A DNA stretch of 64,000 nucleotides from Flagellimonas amoyensis (GTDB lineage: Bacteria > Bacteroidota > Bacteroidia > Flavobacteriales > Flavobacteriaceae), in assembly GCF_003058265.1 (NCBI RefSeq), contig NZ_QBUK01000015.1, forward strand, positions 26,026 to 90,025, read 5' to 3'. The notes below the pieces were generated by a model. The model was given only the letters and a program-made list of their open reading frames with translations, was not told the DNA's origin and did no database searches. A program made the translations under genes and the position numbers. Positions 54,250 through 62,875 of this stretch are shown in pieces (positions within the stretch are counted from its first letter, which is position 1; each line of letters opens with the position of its first letter).

Positions 54250-55020
54250 TCAACCAAACAGATCGTTCAGCACCTTTGCCAATCGCAATCCCCCCTTTTG
54301 GAGCTGTTGGAACAATAGGTCATTATATGTATAGGAATACTGGTAACCCAGTTTGTCGCCCACTTTGACAGAATCGTAGAGTTCCGCGCAGATGTCGTGG
54401 GATTCGTCCACCCAATCGTAAATGGTTCCCTCCTGTATCTTTTTCTTTTCCTTTTTGGAAACATTGTCCAGTTCATCGGCCAGCTCCGTGAAGGTCATCC
54501 CATAGGATTCAATGAGGTTCTTGTCCCAGATACTGTGCAAATTGGTCCCTTGCCCGAACCATTGCACCTGGATATCATTGCCCCCTTTATCCTCTGCCCT
54601 GCTGGCATGCATGGGTTGGTGCAGATCGCCTATGAAGTGGACCAACAGCTTCAGATAGAACACACGGTCCTCCCTGCTGCTCGCTTCATTTTTGATAATG
54701 GCCGTACATTCCTCAATAGCTGTGATGATATCGCCTTCGTCACTCTTTTCAGCATCCATGTAACCTATTCCCAAAGGATAGTTGACATAGTGCCACGGCG
54801 AAAACTTGTTATAGGAACGGTCTGCCTTGATATCATCGCCAAAAGTGGAGACAAAAGCTAGGCTATGCCCATCCAATAGATCGGCCAATGCCCTTTTTGC
54901 CTTTCCGGTCAAATGGTTTTGGGCAATCTGGCCTGTGACACGGTGTCCTGTTTTCCCCCAAATGGTGTTCCCAAAACAAAAAATGGGCAACAAAAGCAAT
55001 ACGAATATGGTTTTTTTCAT
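54250..55020 (-). CDS. S1/P1-type nuclease
   Basis: S1/P1 nucleases are secreted zinc enzymes that cut single-stranded nucleic acids. The 256-residue protein has a signal peptide (about 1-20) so that the mature N-terminus is WGKTGHRV, where the tryptophan binds the first zinc ion. Metal ligands are visible in TFGDDIKAD, HFIGDLHQPMH, and GNDIQVQW with HSIWD. It would release nucleotides from external RNA or DNA for uptake. The gene is convergent with the AraC gene, nine bases apart. It has no obvious operon partner. Confidence 0.94.
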   Translation of the reverse strand: MKKTIFVLLLLPIFCFGNTIWGKTGHRVTGQIAQNHLTGKAKRALADLLDGHSLAFVSTFGDDIKADRSYNKFSPWHYVNYPLGIGYMDAEKSDEGDIITAIEECTAIIKNEASSREDRVFYLKLLVHFIGDLHQPMHASRAEDKGGNDIQVQWFGQGTNLHSIWDKNLIESYGMTFTELADELDNVSKKEKKKIQEGTIYDWVDESHDICAELYDSVKVGDKLGYQYSYTYNDLLFQQLQKGGLRLAKVLNDLFG

Positions 55021-55176
55021 TTCCAGTTTCTCTAATATAATAAGGTATGATACCGATAACTATAGATGTAGCTAAATTTCAGAATGTTTTAGCGATGGGC
55101 AATCGAATTTACAATTTTGGCTTTTTTTTAACTATGGCCAAAATGTTTCGCAATGGGAATCGGACCCAACGCAAAT

Positions 55177-55208
55177 AAAAAAACAGCTGCCCTATGTGGA
55201 CAACTGTT
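55177..55208 (-). terminator. Terminator of the small membrane protein gene
   Basis: On the minus strand AACAGTTGTCC and GGGCAGCTGTT pair (two G-T pairs) around a five-base loop, followed by seven T. It lies about 60 bases after the stop at 55267. Confidence 0.7.
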
Positions 55209-55266
55209 CTTCATACTGTGTCTTTTCCTCCCGGAAAAGAATCTAGATTTACAGTCCTTGAAACAA

Positions 55267-55470
<204 letters not shown>

Positions 55471-55606
55471 TCAAAAAGCGGTCACGTTGTTGTTTCAAAC
55501 GGTGGAATTGTTAACTCAATTTGATTTTAGTATTCCTTATTATATGTAGCAATAGGGTGAACACCCCCTCCAAATTCCATATATTTGGGCAACTAGCTTA
55601 AAATCC

Positions 55607-56869
55607 ATGGACCAACTACCCTTTACCGACGACACCGTCATCTTTGGCCTTCTCTGTCTTTGCCTCGGCTTTGTTTTTTACACCTCATCCATCGGCTCGG
55701 GGTTCTGGAGCAAGTTTTACACCATTGTGCCCACCGTGCTCATGTGCTACCTGTTGCCCGCCATTTTGGCCAGTGTGGGCATTGTGGACGAATCCTCGTC
55801 CCAAACCTATTTTGTGGCCAGCCGTTACCTGCTGCCCGCTGCTTTGATCTTGATGACCCTGAGCATAGACCTCAAGGCCATAATGAATTTGGGGTCAAAA
55901 GCACTCATCATGTTTTTGACGGGAACCGCCGGTATCATCATTGGGGGGCCCATCGCCATATTGATCGTATCCATTTTTTCTCCCGAAACCGTGGGCGGAA
56001 ATGATTTTGATGCCGTTTGGAGAGGTCTGGCCACCATTGCCGGTAGCTGGATCGGGGGCGGTGCCAACCAGGCCGCCATGTTGGAAGTGTTCCAATACAA
56101 TCAAGAAAATTATGGAGGAATGGTACTCATCGACATTGTAGTGGCCAATCTCTGGATGGCCATTATCCTATTGGGCGTAGGGAAGACGAAACAGATAGAC
56201 CGATGGCTCAAAGCGGACACATCGTCCATTGAAGAATTGAAACAAAAAGTATCCGCCCATACCGAAAAAATTGCAAGGGTCACCTCCCTCAAGGATCTCA
56301 TCATGATGCTTTTTTATGCATTTACCGGAGTGGGCATTGCCCATTTGTTGGGCTTTCATTTTGCCGATTTTTTGCAAAACAATTTTGAAGTGGTCCGGAA
56401 TCCACAGAAAATATTGTCCTCATTGGGTTCAGATTTCCTTTGGATGGTGGTCTTTGCCACCGCCATTGGCATTGGCCTATCCTTTACCAAGGCCAAAAAT
56501 TATGAGGGAGCCGGGGCCAGTAAGATCGGGGGCATGTTCATCTATATCCTCGTGGCCACCATCGGCATGAAGATGGATCTGGGCAAAGTACTCGATAACC
56601 CGGGGTTGATCGCCATTGGCCTTATTTGGATCACCATCCATGCCGCACTGTTGATCTTGGTGGCCAAGCTCATCAAGGCACCGTTCTTTTTCTTGGCGGT
56701 GGGCAGCCAGGCCAATGTGGGTGGGGCGGCATCCGCTCCGGTCGTAGCGGCAGAGTTTCACCCATCCCTGACCTCCGTGGGCATCCTTTTGGCCGTTTTT
56801 GGCTATGTGGTGGGCACGGCAGGAGCCTATTTGTGTGCTTTGTTGATGGAAGTGGCCTCCAATGTTTAG
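55607..56869 (+). CDS. DUF819 family membrane protein
   Basis: The 420-residue protein has about ten hydrophobic segments and family motifs such as GSWIGGGANQAAM and SQANVGGAASAPVVAAEF. DUF819 proteins are predicted transporters, unproven in most organisms. The ATG at 55607 is used. It is followed after 45 bases by a DUF4369 lipoprotein gene in the same direction. Confidence 0.92.
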   Translation: MDQLPFTDDTVIFGLLCLCLGFVFYTSSIGSGFWSKFYTIVPTVLMCYLLPAILASVGIVDESSSQTYFVASRYLLPAALILMTLSIDLKAIMNLGSKALIMFLTGTAGIIIGGPIAILIVSIFSPETVGGNDFDAVWRGLATIAGSWIGGGANQAAMLEVFQYNQENYGGMVLIDIVVANLWMAIILLGVGKTKQIDRWLKADTSSIEELKQKVSAHTEKIARVTSLKDLIMMLFYAFTGVGIAHLLGFHFADFLQNNFEVVRNPQKILSSLGSDFLWMVVFATAIGIGLSFTKAKNYEGAGASKIGGMFIYILVATIGMKMDLGKVLDNPGLIAIGLIWITIHAALLILVAKLIKAPFFFLAVGSQANVGGAASAPVVAAEFHPSLTSVGILLAVFGYVVGTAGAYLCALLMEVASNV

Positions 56870-56914
56870 ATTATTTCAGAAGTTTATGCATATTTGCCCT
56901 GCAAAAAATTTACA

Positions 56915-57613
56915 ATGAAGCGGATATTCTTCGTATTGCTATTGGGAGCAATAATGGTTTCGTGCGAAAAGAACACGGAAAACACCATGATGGTCAACGG
57001 AAACATCAAAGGTCTGAAAAAAGGGGTCCTATACCTGCAACAGTTCCAAGATTCAACCTTGGTTACTTTGGATTCCTTGGAAATCCAAGGGGATGGAAAA
57101 TTCTCTTTTGAAGAGGAAGTGGGAACTCCGGACATCTTTTACCTCTATCTGAAGAAAGAGGACAACAACGACATCAACGATAGGATCACGTTCTTTGGCG
57201 AAGCGGGGACCATTACCATCAATACTTCTTGGAACACTTTTGACACCAATTCAAAGATCAGCGGTTCCAAGTCGCATGAAAAATTGGTGGAGTTCTACGA
57301 AATGGTCTCCAAATTCAACATCAAGGAACTATCCTTGGCCCAACAGGCTTCGCTTCCCAAATACCAAGAGGATTCATTGGCCCTGGATTCCCTCCAAAGA
57401 TTGGTAGACCTGAATACCATTAGCAGGTACAGATATGCCCTCAACTTTGGACTGAACAATGGGAATTCCTTTGCCACTCCGTACATTATGATGACAGAGG
57501 CCAGTGAGGCCAATCCAAAATATTTGGATTCCATCTACAGAAACCTTTCCCCCGAAGTGGCATCATCCAAACACGGAAAGGCGTTCAAGGAGTTTTTGGG
57601 CAAAAAGGACTAA
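56915..57613 (+). CDS. DUF4369-type lipoprotein
   Basis: The 232-residue protein has a lipoprotein signal ending in MVSCEKN. Its N-terminal half (about 25-120) has the DUF4369 beta pattern: VNGNIKGLKKGVLYLQQF and SLEIQGDGKFSFEEEV. Such domains usually precede a thioredoxin domain in Bacteroidota, but that second domain is missing here; the C-terminus is helical and holds no cysteine. It may be a truncated or partner form. The last four bases overlap the convergent gene. Confidence 0.82.
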   Translation: MKRIFFVLLLGAIMVSCEKNTENTMMVNGNIKGLKKGVLYLQQFQDSTLVTLDSLEIQGDGKFSFEEEVGTPDIFYLYLKKEDNNDINDRITFFGEAGTITINTSWNTFDTNSKISGSKSHEKLVEFYEMVSKFNIKELSLAQQASLPKYQEDSLALDSLQRLVDLNTISRYRYALNFGLNNGNSFATPYIMMTEASEANPKYLDSIYRNLSPEVASSKHGKAFKEFLGKKD

Positions 57614-57882
57614 CTCGCCAGACTGTTGAACTGTTCCACCAATTCGGTGGCCTTTTCTTCCAGTTCCTTGCGTATTTGGTTAAAGTGGGCCTTTCGGTTT
57701 TCCACGTTCTTCTGGTTCACCTTGTCCATTAACTCATCAAATACGGCAATGGCCTTGTCTATAATGACCGTTCCTTCTTCGGATTCTTTGTTGCCGGAAC
57801 CGGCTTCCCAAATGTAAACCGCCTCAATGATGTCCCCAAGGACAAAATTGATGTCTTTCTTAAGATCGCGAATGCTTGGCAT
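57610..57882 (-). CDS. Small helical protein of unknown function
   Basis: The 90-residue protein is acidic, helical and soluble, with a C-terminal coiled-coil-like stretch (AHFNQIRKELEEKATELVEQF). I do not recognise a family. It is the last gene of the idi-PTPS-manA operon, 25 bases after manA, and its stop overlaps the 3' end of the DUF4369 gene by four bases. Confidence 0.7.
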   Translation of the reverse strand: MPSIRDLKKDINFVLGDIIEAVYIWEAGSGNKESEEGTVIIDKAIAVFDELMDKVNQKNVENRKAHFNQIRKELEEKATELVEQFNSLAS

Positions 57883-57907
57883 ACTAGTGTTTTTTCAAAT
57901 GTACTAC

Positions 57908-58876
57908 TTAAATGGTAACTTCTAAAAGTTTGGCCCCTTTGGCTTCAATTTTCACAAAGGTGCTGGATGCTGGAAGAAGGATCGTTTCACCTTTCTGAAT
58001 GTTGGCACTGCCCCAATCATTGGAGATGGTGGCCTTGCCTCCCACACACATATAAATGGTAAAGGAGTCCCTTTGGGAAAGGTCCTGCTCCATATTTTTC
58101 GTCAGTTCCAGAAAATTGGTCTTGAAATAGGGACAGTCCACCATATCGTTCACGGTATCCTTGGCGTTGGGATATCCCACTTTAAAATCATCCTTCATTT
58201 CGTAATCGATGGCGTCCACGGCCAGACCGGTGTGCAGTTCCCTTAGGTTCCCGTCCTTGTCCTTCCGGTTGAAATCGAATACCCTGTAGGTAACGTCCGA
58301 GGTCTGTTGGATCTCCGCCAACAACACTCCGGCCCCAATGGCATGTATCTTTCCGGTATTGATAAAGAACGTATCGCCCTCTTCCACCTCTTCATAGTTC
58401 ATCAGATCCAGCAGCGTCCCTTGCTCTAGGCTTTCTACATATTCTGTCTTCTCCAGATCCTTATTGAAGCCCACAATGAGTTTGGCTCCGGGATCGGCAT
58501 CCATGATGTACCACATTTCCGTTTTCCCGAAGGAGTTGTGCCGTTCCTTGGCCAATTTATCATTCGGATGCAACTGTATGGACAAGTCCTGTTTGGCATC
58601 GATAAACTTGATGAGGATGGGAAAATCGTTCCCGAACCGCTCCACTACACTTTTTCCCAGTACAGCTTCGGGTTGTTTCGCAATCAGGTCCTCGAGTGAG
58701 GTTCCCGCCAAAGGCCCGTTGGCCACTTCGGAAATATCCCCTTTCACTCCGGAAAGCTCCCAGCTTTCACCTGTGATGTCACTTTCTATAGGTTTTCCTA
58801 GTACTTCTTTCAGTTTAGTTCCTCCCCAAAGGCGTTCTTTGAGAATGGGATGGAACTTTAAAGGGTATAGATTCAT
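57908..58876 (-). CDS. manA: Mannose-6-phosphate isomerase, type I
   Basis: ManA interconverts mannose-6-phosphate and fructose-6-phosphate for mannose use and GDP-mannose supply. The 322-residue protein has the zinc site residues in QLHPND, KTEMWYI and GKIHAIGAGV, and a substrate arginine in a RVFDFNR-like stretch. The length is typical of short bacterial forms. It starts one base after the stop of the PTPS-family gene, so the two are coupled. Confidence 0.95.
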   Translation of the reverse strand: MNLYPLKFHPILKERLWGGTKLKEVLGKPIESDITGESWELSGVKGDISEVANGPLAGTSLEDLIAKQPEAVLGKSVVERFGNDFPILIKFIDAKQDLSIQLHPNDKLAKERHNSFGKTEMWYIMDADPGAKLIVGFNKDLEKTEYVESLEQGTLLDLMNYEEVEEGDTFFINTGKIHAIGAGVLLAEIQQTSDVTYRVFDFNRKDKDGNLRELHTGLAVDAIDYEMKDDFKVGYPNAKDTVNDMVDCPYFKTNFLELTKNMEQDLSQRDSFTIYMCVGGKATISNDWGSANIQKGETILLPASSTFVKIEAKGAKLLEVTI

Positions 58877-58877
58877 G

Positions 58878-59285
58878 TTATCCGGTATAGGTTACAAAAT
58901 TGCGAGGGGTCTCATACAACACCACCTCCAATTCTTTCTCTTGTGCAATGTGTGGTCTCAATTTGTTCCAAATGACCACGGCTATGTTTTCTGCAGTAGG
59001 ATTCAGGTCTTTGAACTCAGTCACATCCAGATTCAGGTTCTTGTGGTCCAAAGCATCTTCCACATGTTCTTTGATCAAATCTTTGAGCACTTTCAGGTCC
59101 ATCACAAATCCAGTGGCTTGGTCTATCTCCCCGGTCACACTTACGATCAGATCGTAATTATGCCCATGGTACCTGGGATTGTTGCACTTGCCAAAAACGG
59201 CTTTGTTCTTCTCCTCGTCCCAATCCGGTCTGTGCAATCGATGGGCTGCATTGAAACTGGCCTTTCTGCTTACTTTCACTTTCAT
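58878..59285 (-). CDS. 6-pyruvoyl-tetrahydropterin synthase / QueD family enzyme
   Basis: The 135-residue protein has the family residues: H15 in AAHRL, C34 and H40-G-H42 in KCNNPRYHGHNY, LDHKNLN and the C-terminal ETPRN glutamate. The spacing C-x5-HGH is, to my knowledge, that of pterin synthases, whereas queuosine QueD has C-x3-HGH. So tetrahydropterin or a dual role is more likely than pure queuosine synthesis, but this is not settled. It overlaps the idi gene by four bases. Confidence 0.87.
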   Translation of the reverse strand: MKVKVSRKASFNAAHRLHRPDWDEEKNKAVFGKCNNPRYHGHNYDLIVSVTGEIDQATGFVMDLKVLKDLIKEHVEDALDHKNLNLDVTEFKDLNPTAENIAVVIWNKLRPHIAQEKELEVVLYETPRNFVTYTG

Positions 59286-59815
59286 TGTGCTGGGATGTTC
59301 TTCATTAAATGGTCATAGAACCTTGCAAAGATGATCTTGAACCATTCGGTGTATTGTTCCGGGTTGTGGGCCATATCCTTTTTGATAGCACTGGGCTGCA
59401 TCCATTTCCAGTCGGCCACCTCCTTGGGATTGATATTGGGGTCATCATTGTAAAAACCCAGCATCACATGGTCAAATTCATGCTCTGTCAGGCCATTGTC
59501 GAACGGAGCCTTGTACACAAAGGAAAAGAGTTCCTCTAGCTCGGCGGTGAAACCCATTTCTTCCATGAGCCTGCGCTTTCCCGCTTCAATATTGTTCTCG
59601 CCTTCCCTTTGGTGGCTACAGCAGGTATTGGTCCACAACAATGGAGAGTGGTATTTGTCCTTTGCACGCTGTTGCAGCATGGTCTCCCCTTTGTCGTTCA
59701 TGATAAAAACCGAAAATGCCCTGTGTAAAAGGGCTTTCTCATGGGCTTCCATCTTGGGCATCAACCCAATGGGTTCATCATTTTCATTGACCAGTATCAC
59801 GTTTTCCTCTGCCAT
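59282..59815 (-). CDS. idi: Isopentenyl-diphosphate delta-isomerase, type I
   Basis: Idi converts isopentenyl diphosphate to dimethylallyl diphosphate, feeding all isoprenoids including the carotenoids encoded at 11395-14143. The 177-residue protein is a Nudix-fold enzyme with the catalytic cysteine in TNTCCSH, metal histidines near residues 25-31 and 68, and the glutamate in EHEFDHV. It is the first gene of a leftward operon with the PTPS-family gene and manA. Confidence 0.95.
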   Translation of the reverse strand: MAEENVILVNENDEPIGLMPKMEAHEKALLHRAFSVFIMNDKGETMLQQRAKDKYHSPLLWTNTCCSHQREGENNIEAGKRRLMEEMGFTAELEELFSFVYKAPFDNGLTEHEFDHVMLGFYNDDPNINPKEVADWKWMQPSAIKKDMAHNPEQYTEWFKIIFARFYDHLMKNIPAQ

Positions 59816-59872
59816 ACGGTAAAAATATGACCTTTAGGGGAAAAACATCCGATAGCGGCATTTAAATTCTTG

Positions 59873-60829
59873 CTAAAAGAAACGTGGGGATTTCAGGTTT
59901 CCGATGTTCCTGATGAAATCGTAACGGATGATGACCTCAAAGGAACCGTCGTTGAAGGTTGCGGCACCGAGTTCCGTAATTTCGCGGTCATAGGCAAGGC
60001 CCAGCATCAACTGGTCGGACAGCATAAACCCAAAAAGTCCACTGAATGCAGCATCCCATCTGTAGGCTACCCCACCGATGAATTTTTCGTTCAGCATGAA
60101 ATTGGCCGAAAGATCTACCTGCAAAGGGGCCCCTTGCACAGCCTTGGTCAAAAGGGTGGGCTTGAATTTTAAAAATGGATTGAGGTCCCAAACGTACCCC
60201 GTGATGAGGTACATATTGATCTGCTCCTTGGCCGTGGATACGGAGGATTCATCAAAATGGGTAGTCTCCAATATTCTGGGAGCTGACAGGCCCACATAGA
60301 ATCTGTCCGTATGGTAATAGACGCCTGCCCCTATGTTAGGGGAAAACTTGTTTTGGATATCCTGCTGGGACTGCAACTGCGGATCTACCTCAAATTCATC
60401 CAGTTCGGAATATCGGATGTCCAACATGTGCGCACTGGCCTTTAGGCCAAAGCTCAACCGTCCTTCCCAAGAGGTTTGTATGGTATAGGAAAAATCCACA
60501 TCAAAATAGGTTTCCGATGTGGGCCCTATCTTGTCGTTCACAATGGAGACTCCCAACCCCACCCCACGATAACCTATTGGGCTATGGATATTGAGTGTCT
60601 GGGTCTCCGGGGCACCGTCCAGTCCCAACCATTGGTTCCTGTAGAGGGCCGCTATGCTCAAATGCCCACGGGAACCTGCATAGGCAGGGTTCACGCTTAC
60701 GGTATTGTACATGTATTGGGTGTACTGGGCATCTTGCTGTGCGTGGAGTGATGACATGGTACAGATCATTAAAACCACAAATAGCCATCCCGTTTTTCCC
60801 ATAAAGATATTCTTGTCCGCCGTACCCAT
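59873..60829 (-). CDS. PorP/SprF family type IX secretion membrane protein
   Basis: The 318-residue protein has a signal peptide (with MGKTGWLFVVLMICTMSSLHA) and the PorP/SprF opening QDAQYTQYMYNTVSVNPAYAGS. These outer-membrane barrels anchor or export partner proteins that carry a gliding-motility type C-terminal domain. The gene for such a partner lies five bases upstream, and the two are surely paired. An alternative start at 60802 gives a nine-residue shorter signal peptide. Confidence 0.93.
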   Translation of the reverse strand: MGTADKNIFMGKTGWLFVVLMICTMSSLHAQQDAQYTQYMYNTVSVNPAYAGSRGHLSIAALYRNQWLGLDGAPETQTLNIHSPIGYRGVGLGVSIVNDKIGPTSETYFDVDFSYTIQTSWEGRLSFGLKASAHMLDIRYSELDEFEVDPQLQSQQDIQNKFSPNIGAGVYYHTDRFYVGLSAPRILETTHFDESSVSTAKEQINMYLITGYVWDLNPFLKFKPTLLTKAVQGAPLQVDLSANFMLNEKFIGGVAYRWDAAFSGLFGFMLSDQLMLGLAYDREITELGAATFNDGSFEVIIRYDFIRNIGNLKSPRFF

Positions 60830-60834
60830 TTTCT

Positions 60835-62853
60835 TTATCTGTTTATGTATATGTAGCCCGAAAGCTGTTTTGTGTTTCCTCCTTGGTCTTCATAGTCTAT
60901 TACGTAGAAGTAGGTACCCACAGGAAGTTTATTGTCACTATCCACGGTAACTCTTCCTTCCGATGTGCCGTCGAACACATTTCCTCTGGTATTGTAGGCC
61001 TTGGTCTGATAGACCATAACGCCCCATCTGTTATAGATCCTTACCGTATTGTTCGGATAGTTTTCAATTCCCTTGATATTGAGCACATCATGTATTCCAT
61101 CCCCATTGGGCGTTATCACATTGATCACATCAATTTCTTCGATGGTTGTCTCACCTAGATCGGGATCTAAGTAATTTGGAATACCATTTTCATTGGAATC
61201 GTCGTTGGCATAATTTCCATCTCCGTTCAAGTCTTCGTCAATGGTCTCTATACCATCGCCATCATCGTCCGAATCCCTGAAATCAGGAATACCATCTGAA
61301 TCGGTATCAGGCAAGGCCGTGCTTGGATCGTCCATTTCGTCGTTCACATCGATATCGATCATGGTCTCTCCTTCATAGCCGTCGTCCAGCCCATCGTTGT
61401 CCTTATCCGAACCTATGAACTCCACATCAGGAATACCGTCATGGTCATGGTCGTGTCCTTCTATGGCATCGGGCACGTTGTCATCATCACTATCAAGGTC
61501 AACATAATCAGGAATACCGTCATTATCGGAATCCACGGGAATCAAGCCCATGTTTCCATCTACCTCATAGGCATCGTCCAGACCATTTCCATTGGCATCC
61601 ACCAAACTTGGTGGTATATAGGATGAGACGGACTGGGCTTCCACATTGTCCGGAATACCATCATTGTCACTGTCTATATCCAAGTAATCAGGGATACCAT
61701 CACCGTCAGTATCCGTAGGATTGGTGGATGGATCGTTGTCATTGTCCGCATTGAGGTCTTCGAAACTATCCAAAATACCATCCCCATCACTGTCCAAAAT
61801 CTGTTGTGAAGTGACCACCACTGTGATTGTGGCCGTACCACAATTTCCATTGGTATCACAAACGGTATATTCAAAGGAATCCGTACCTGAATACCCTGGG
61901 TTGGGCACATAGGTGATATTGTCATCGGACGGATTGTTTGCAGTACCATTATCGTTCAAGACAATGGTTCCATTGGAAGGGTTGGTGGCCGAAATGGAGC
62001 CCGAAGTGGGAATATCATTGTCATTGGCCCGCCAAGAAATGGTCACATCCACCCCTTGTTCTGTGGAGGTCACATCATCATTGACATCCAAAATTGGAAG
62101 TACATCAACAATCACTGTTGCCGTACTACAATCCCCAAAATTGTTGCAAATGGTGTAATCGAAGCTATCACTGCCATTGTAATCCGCATTTGGTGAATAG
62201 GTAACCACATCGTCCGCTGGATCGTTAGGGGTTCCATTGTCATAAACATTCACAGTTCCATTGGTTGGGTCTGTGATGGTCAAGGTACCGGAAGTCGGCA
62301 AATCGGTATCATTGTCGAAGATGGGTACCACCACGGATTCGTCCTCGTTCACCACTACCATGTCATCCAACACATTGGCAGCTTGGCTCATGCACACCAC
62401 AGTAAATCGGGGCAGCTCGCTGCTATTCCCAACTTTTGTAATGGTGGCCGTGTAACGGGTCACACTTTGTGTGCTGATGACCGTGGGTCGGGTTTGATCG
62501 CCACTTAGGACAGGACTCCAACTCACTGTGGCCCCAACAGGTACACTTGCGGAAATATCCAAGGTTACCTCATTGTTCGGGGCTTCACAATCCGTCAAAA
62601 TAAAATACCCCGTTGCGTTGGAACCGCAAAGGGTTCCATCATAGGTTGCAAAATAAACCCCTGTTTGAGTAGCTTCATAAAATGAATTTGTCCCCAAGAC
62701 GGTAGCGGGGTCAGATGCCTCATACCATCGGTAATTGTTCTCATCCCCCGTATTGGGTGCCTGGAGCAAAAACTGGGCATTTGCAAAGTTGATCCCCATG
62801 AACAGGATGAACAATCCAATGAATAAAGACGTATATGAGGTTTTTGGTTTCAA
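60835..62853 (-). CDS. Large secreted protein with gliding-motility C-terminal domain
   Basis: The 672-residue protein begins with a signal peptide (to about residue 26). Two cadherin-like/Ig-like beta domains follow (about 150-345; YNGSDSFDYTICN and YSGTDSFEYTVCD), then thrombospondin type-3-like calcium-binding aspartate repeats (about 350-560; DSDGDGI-type). The C-terminal 90 residues (TPNGDGIHDVLNI, YNRWGVMVYQTK, LPVGTYFYVIDY) form the type B sorting domain of type IX secretion. The start codon is TTG; no in-frame ATG exists upstream and the next ATG would destroy the signal peptide. It pairs with the PorP/SprF gene. Function at the surface is probably adhesion or motility. Confidence 0.9.
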   Translation of the reverse strand: MKPKTSYTSLFIGLFILFMGINFANAQFLLQAPNTGDENNYRWYEASDPATVLGTNSFYEATQTGVYFATYDGTLCGSNATGYFILTDCEAPNNEVTLDISASVPVGATVSWSPVLSGDQTRPTVISTQSVTRYTATITKVGNSSELPRFTVVCMSQAANVLDDMVVVNEDESVVVPIFDNDTDLPTSGTLTITDPTNGTVNVYDNGTPNDPADDVVTYSPNADYNGSDSFDYTICNNFGDCSTATVIVDVLPILDVNDDVTSTEQGVDVTISWRANDNDIPTSGSISATNPSNGTIVLNDNGTANNPSDDNITYVPNPGYSGTDSFEYTVCDTNGNCGTATITVVVTSQQILDSDGDGILDSFEDLNADNDNDPSTNPTDTDGDGIPDYLDIDSDNDGIPDNVEAQSVSSYIPPSLVDANGNGLDDAYEVDGNMGLIPVDSDNDGIPDYVDLDSDDDNVPDAIEGHDHDHDGIPDVEFIGSDKDNDGLDDGYEGETMIDIDVNDEMDDPSTALPDTDSDGIPDFRDSDDDGDGIETIDEDLNGDGNYANDDSNENGIPNYLDPDLGETTIEEIDVINVITPNGDGIHDVLNIKGIENYPNNTVRIYNRWGVMVYQTKAYNTRGNVFDGTSEGRVTVDSDNKLPVGTYFYVIDYEDQGGNTKQLSGYIYINR

Positions 62854-62875
62854 ATCTGTGCGTCCGTATTGATTA

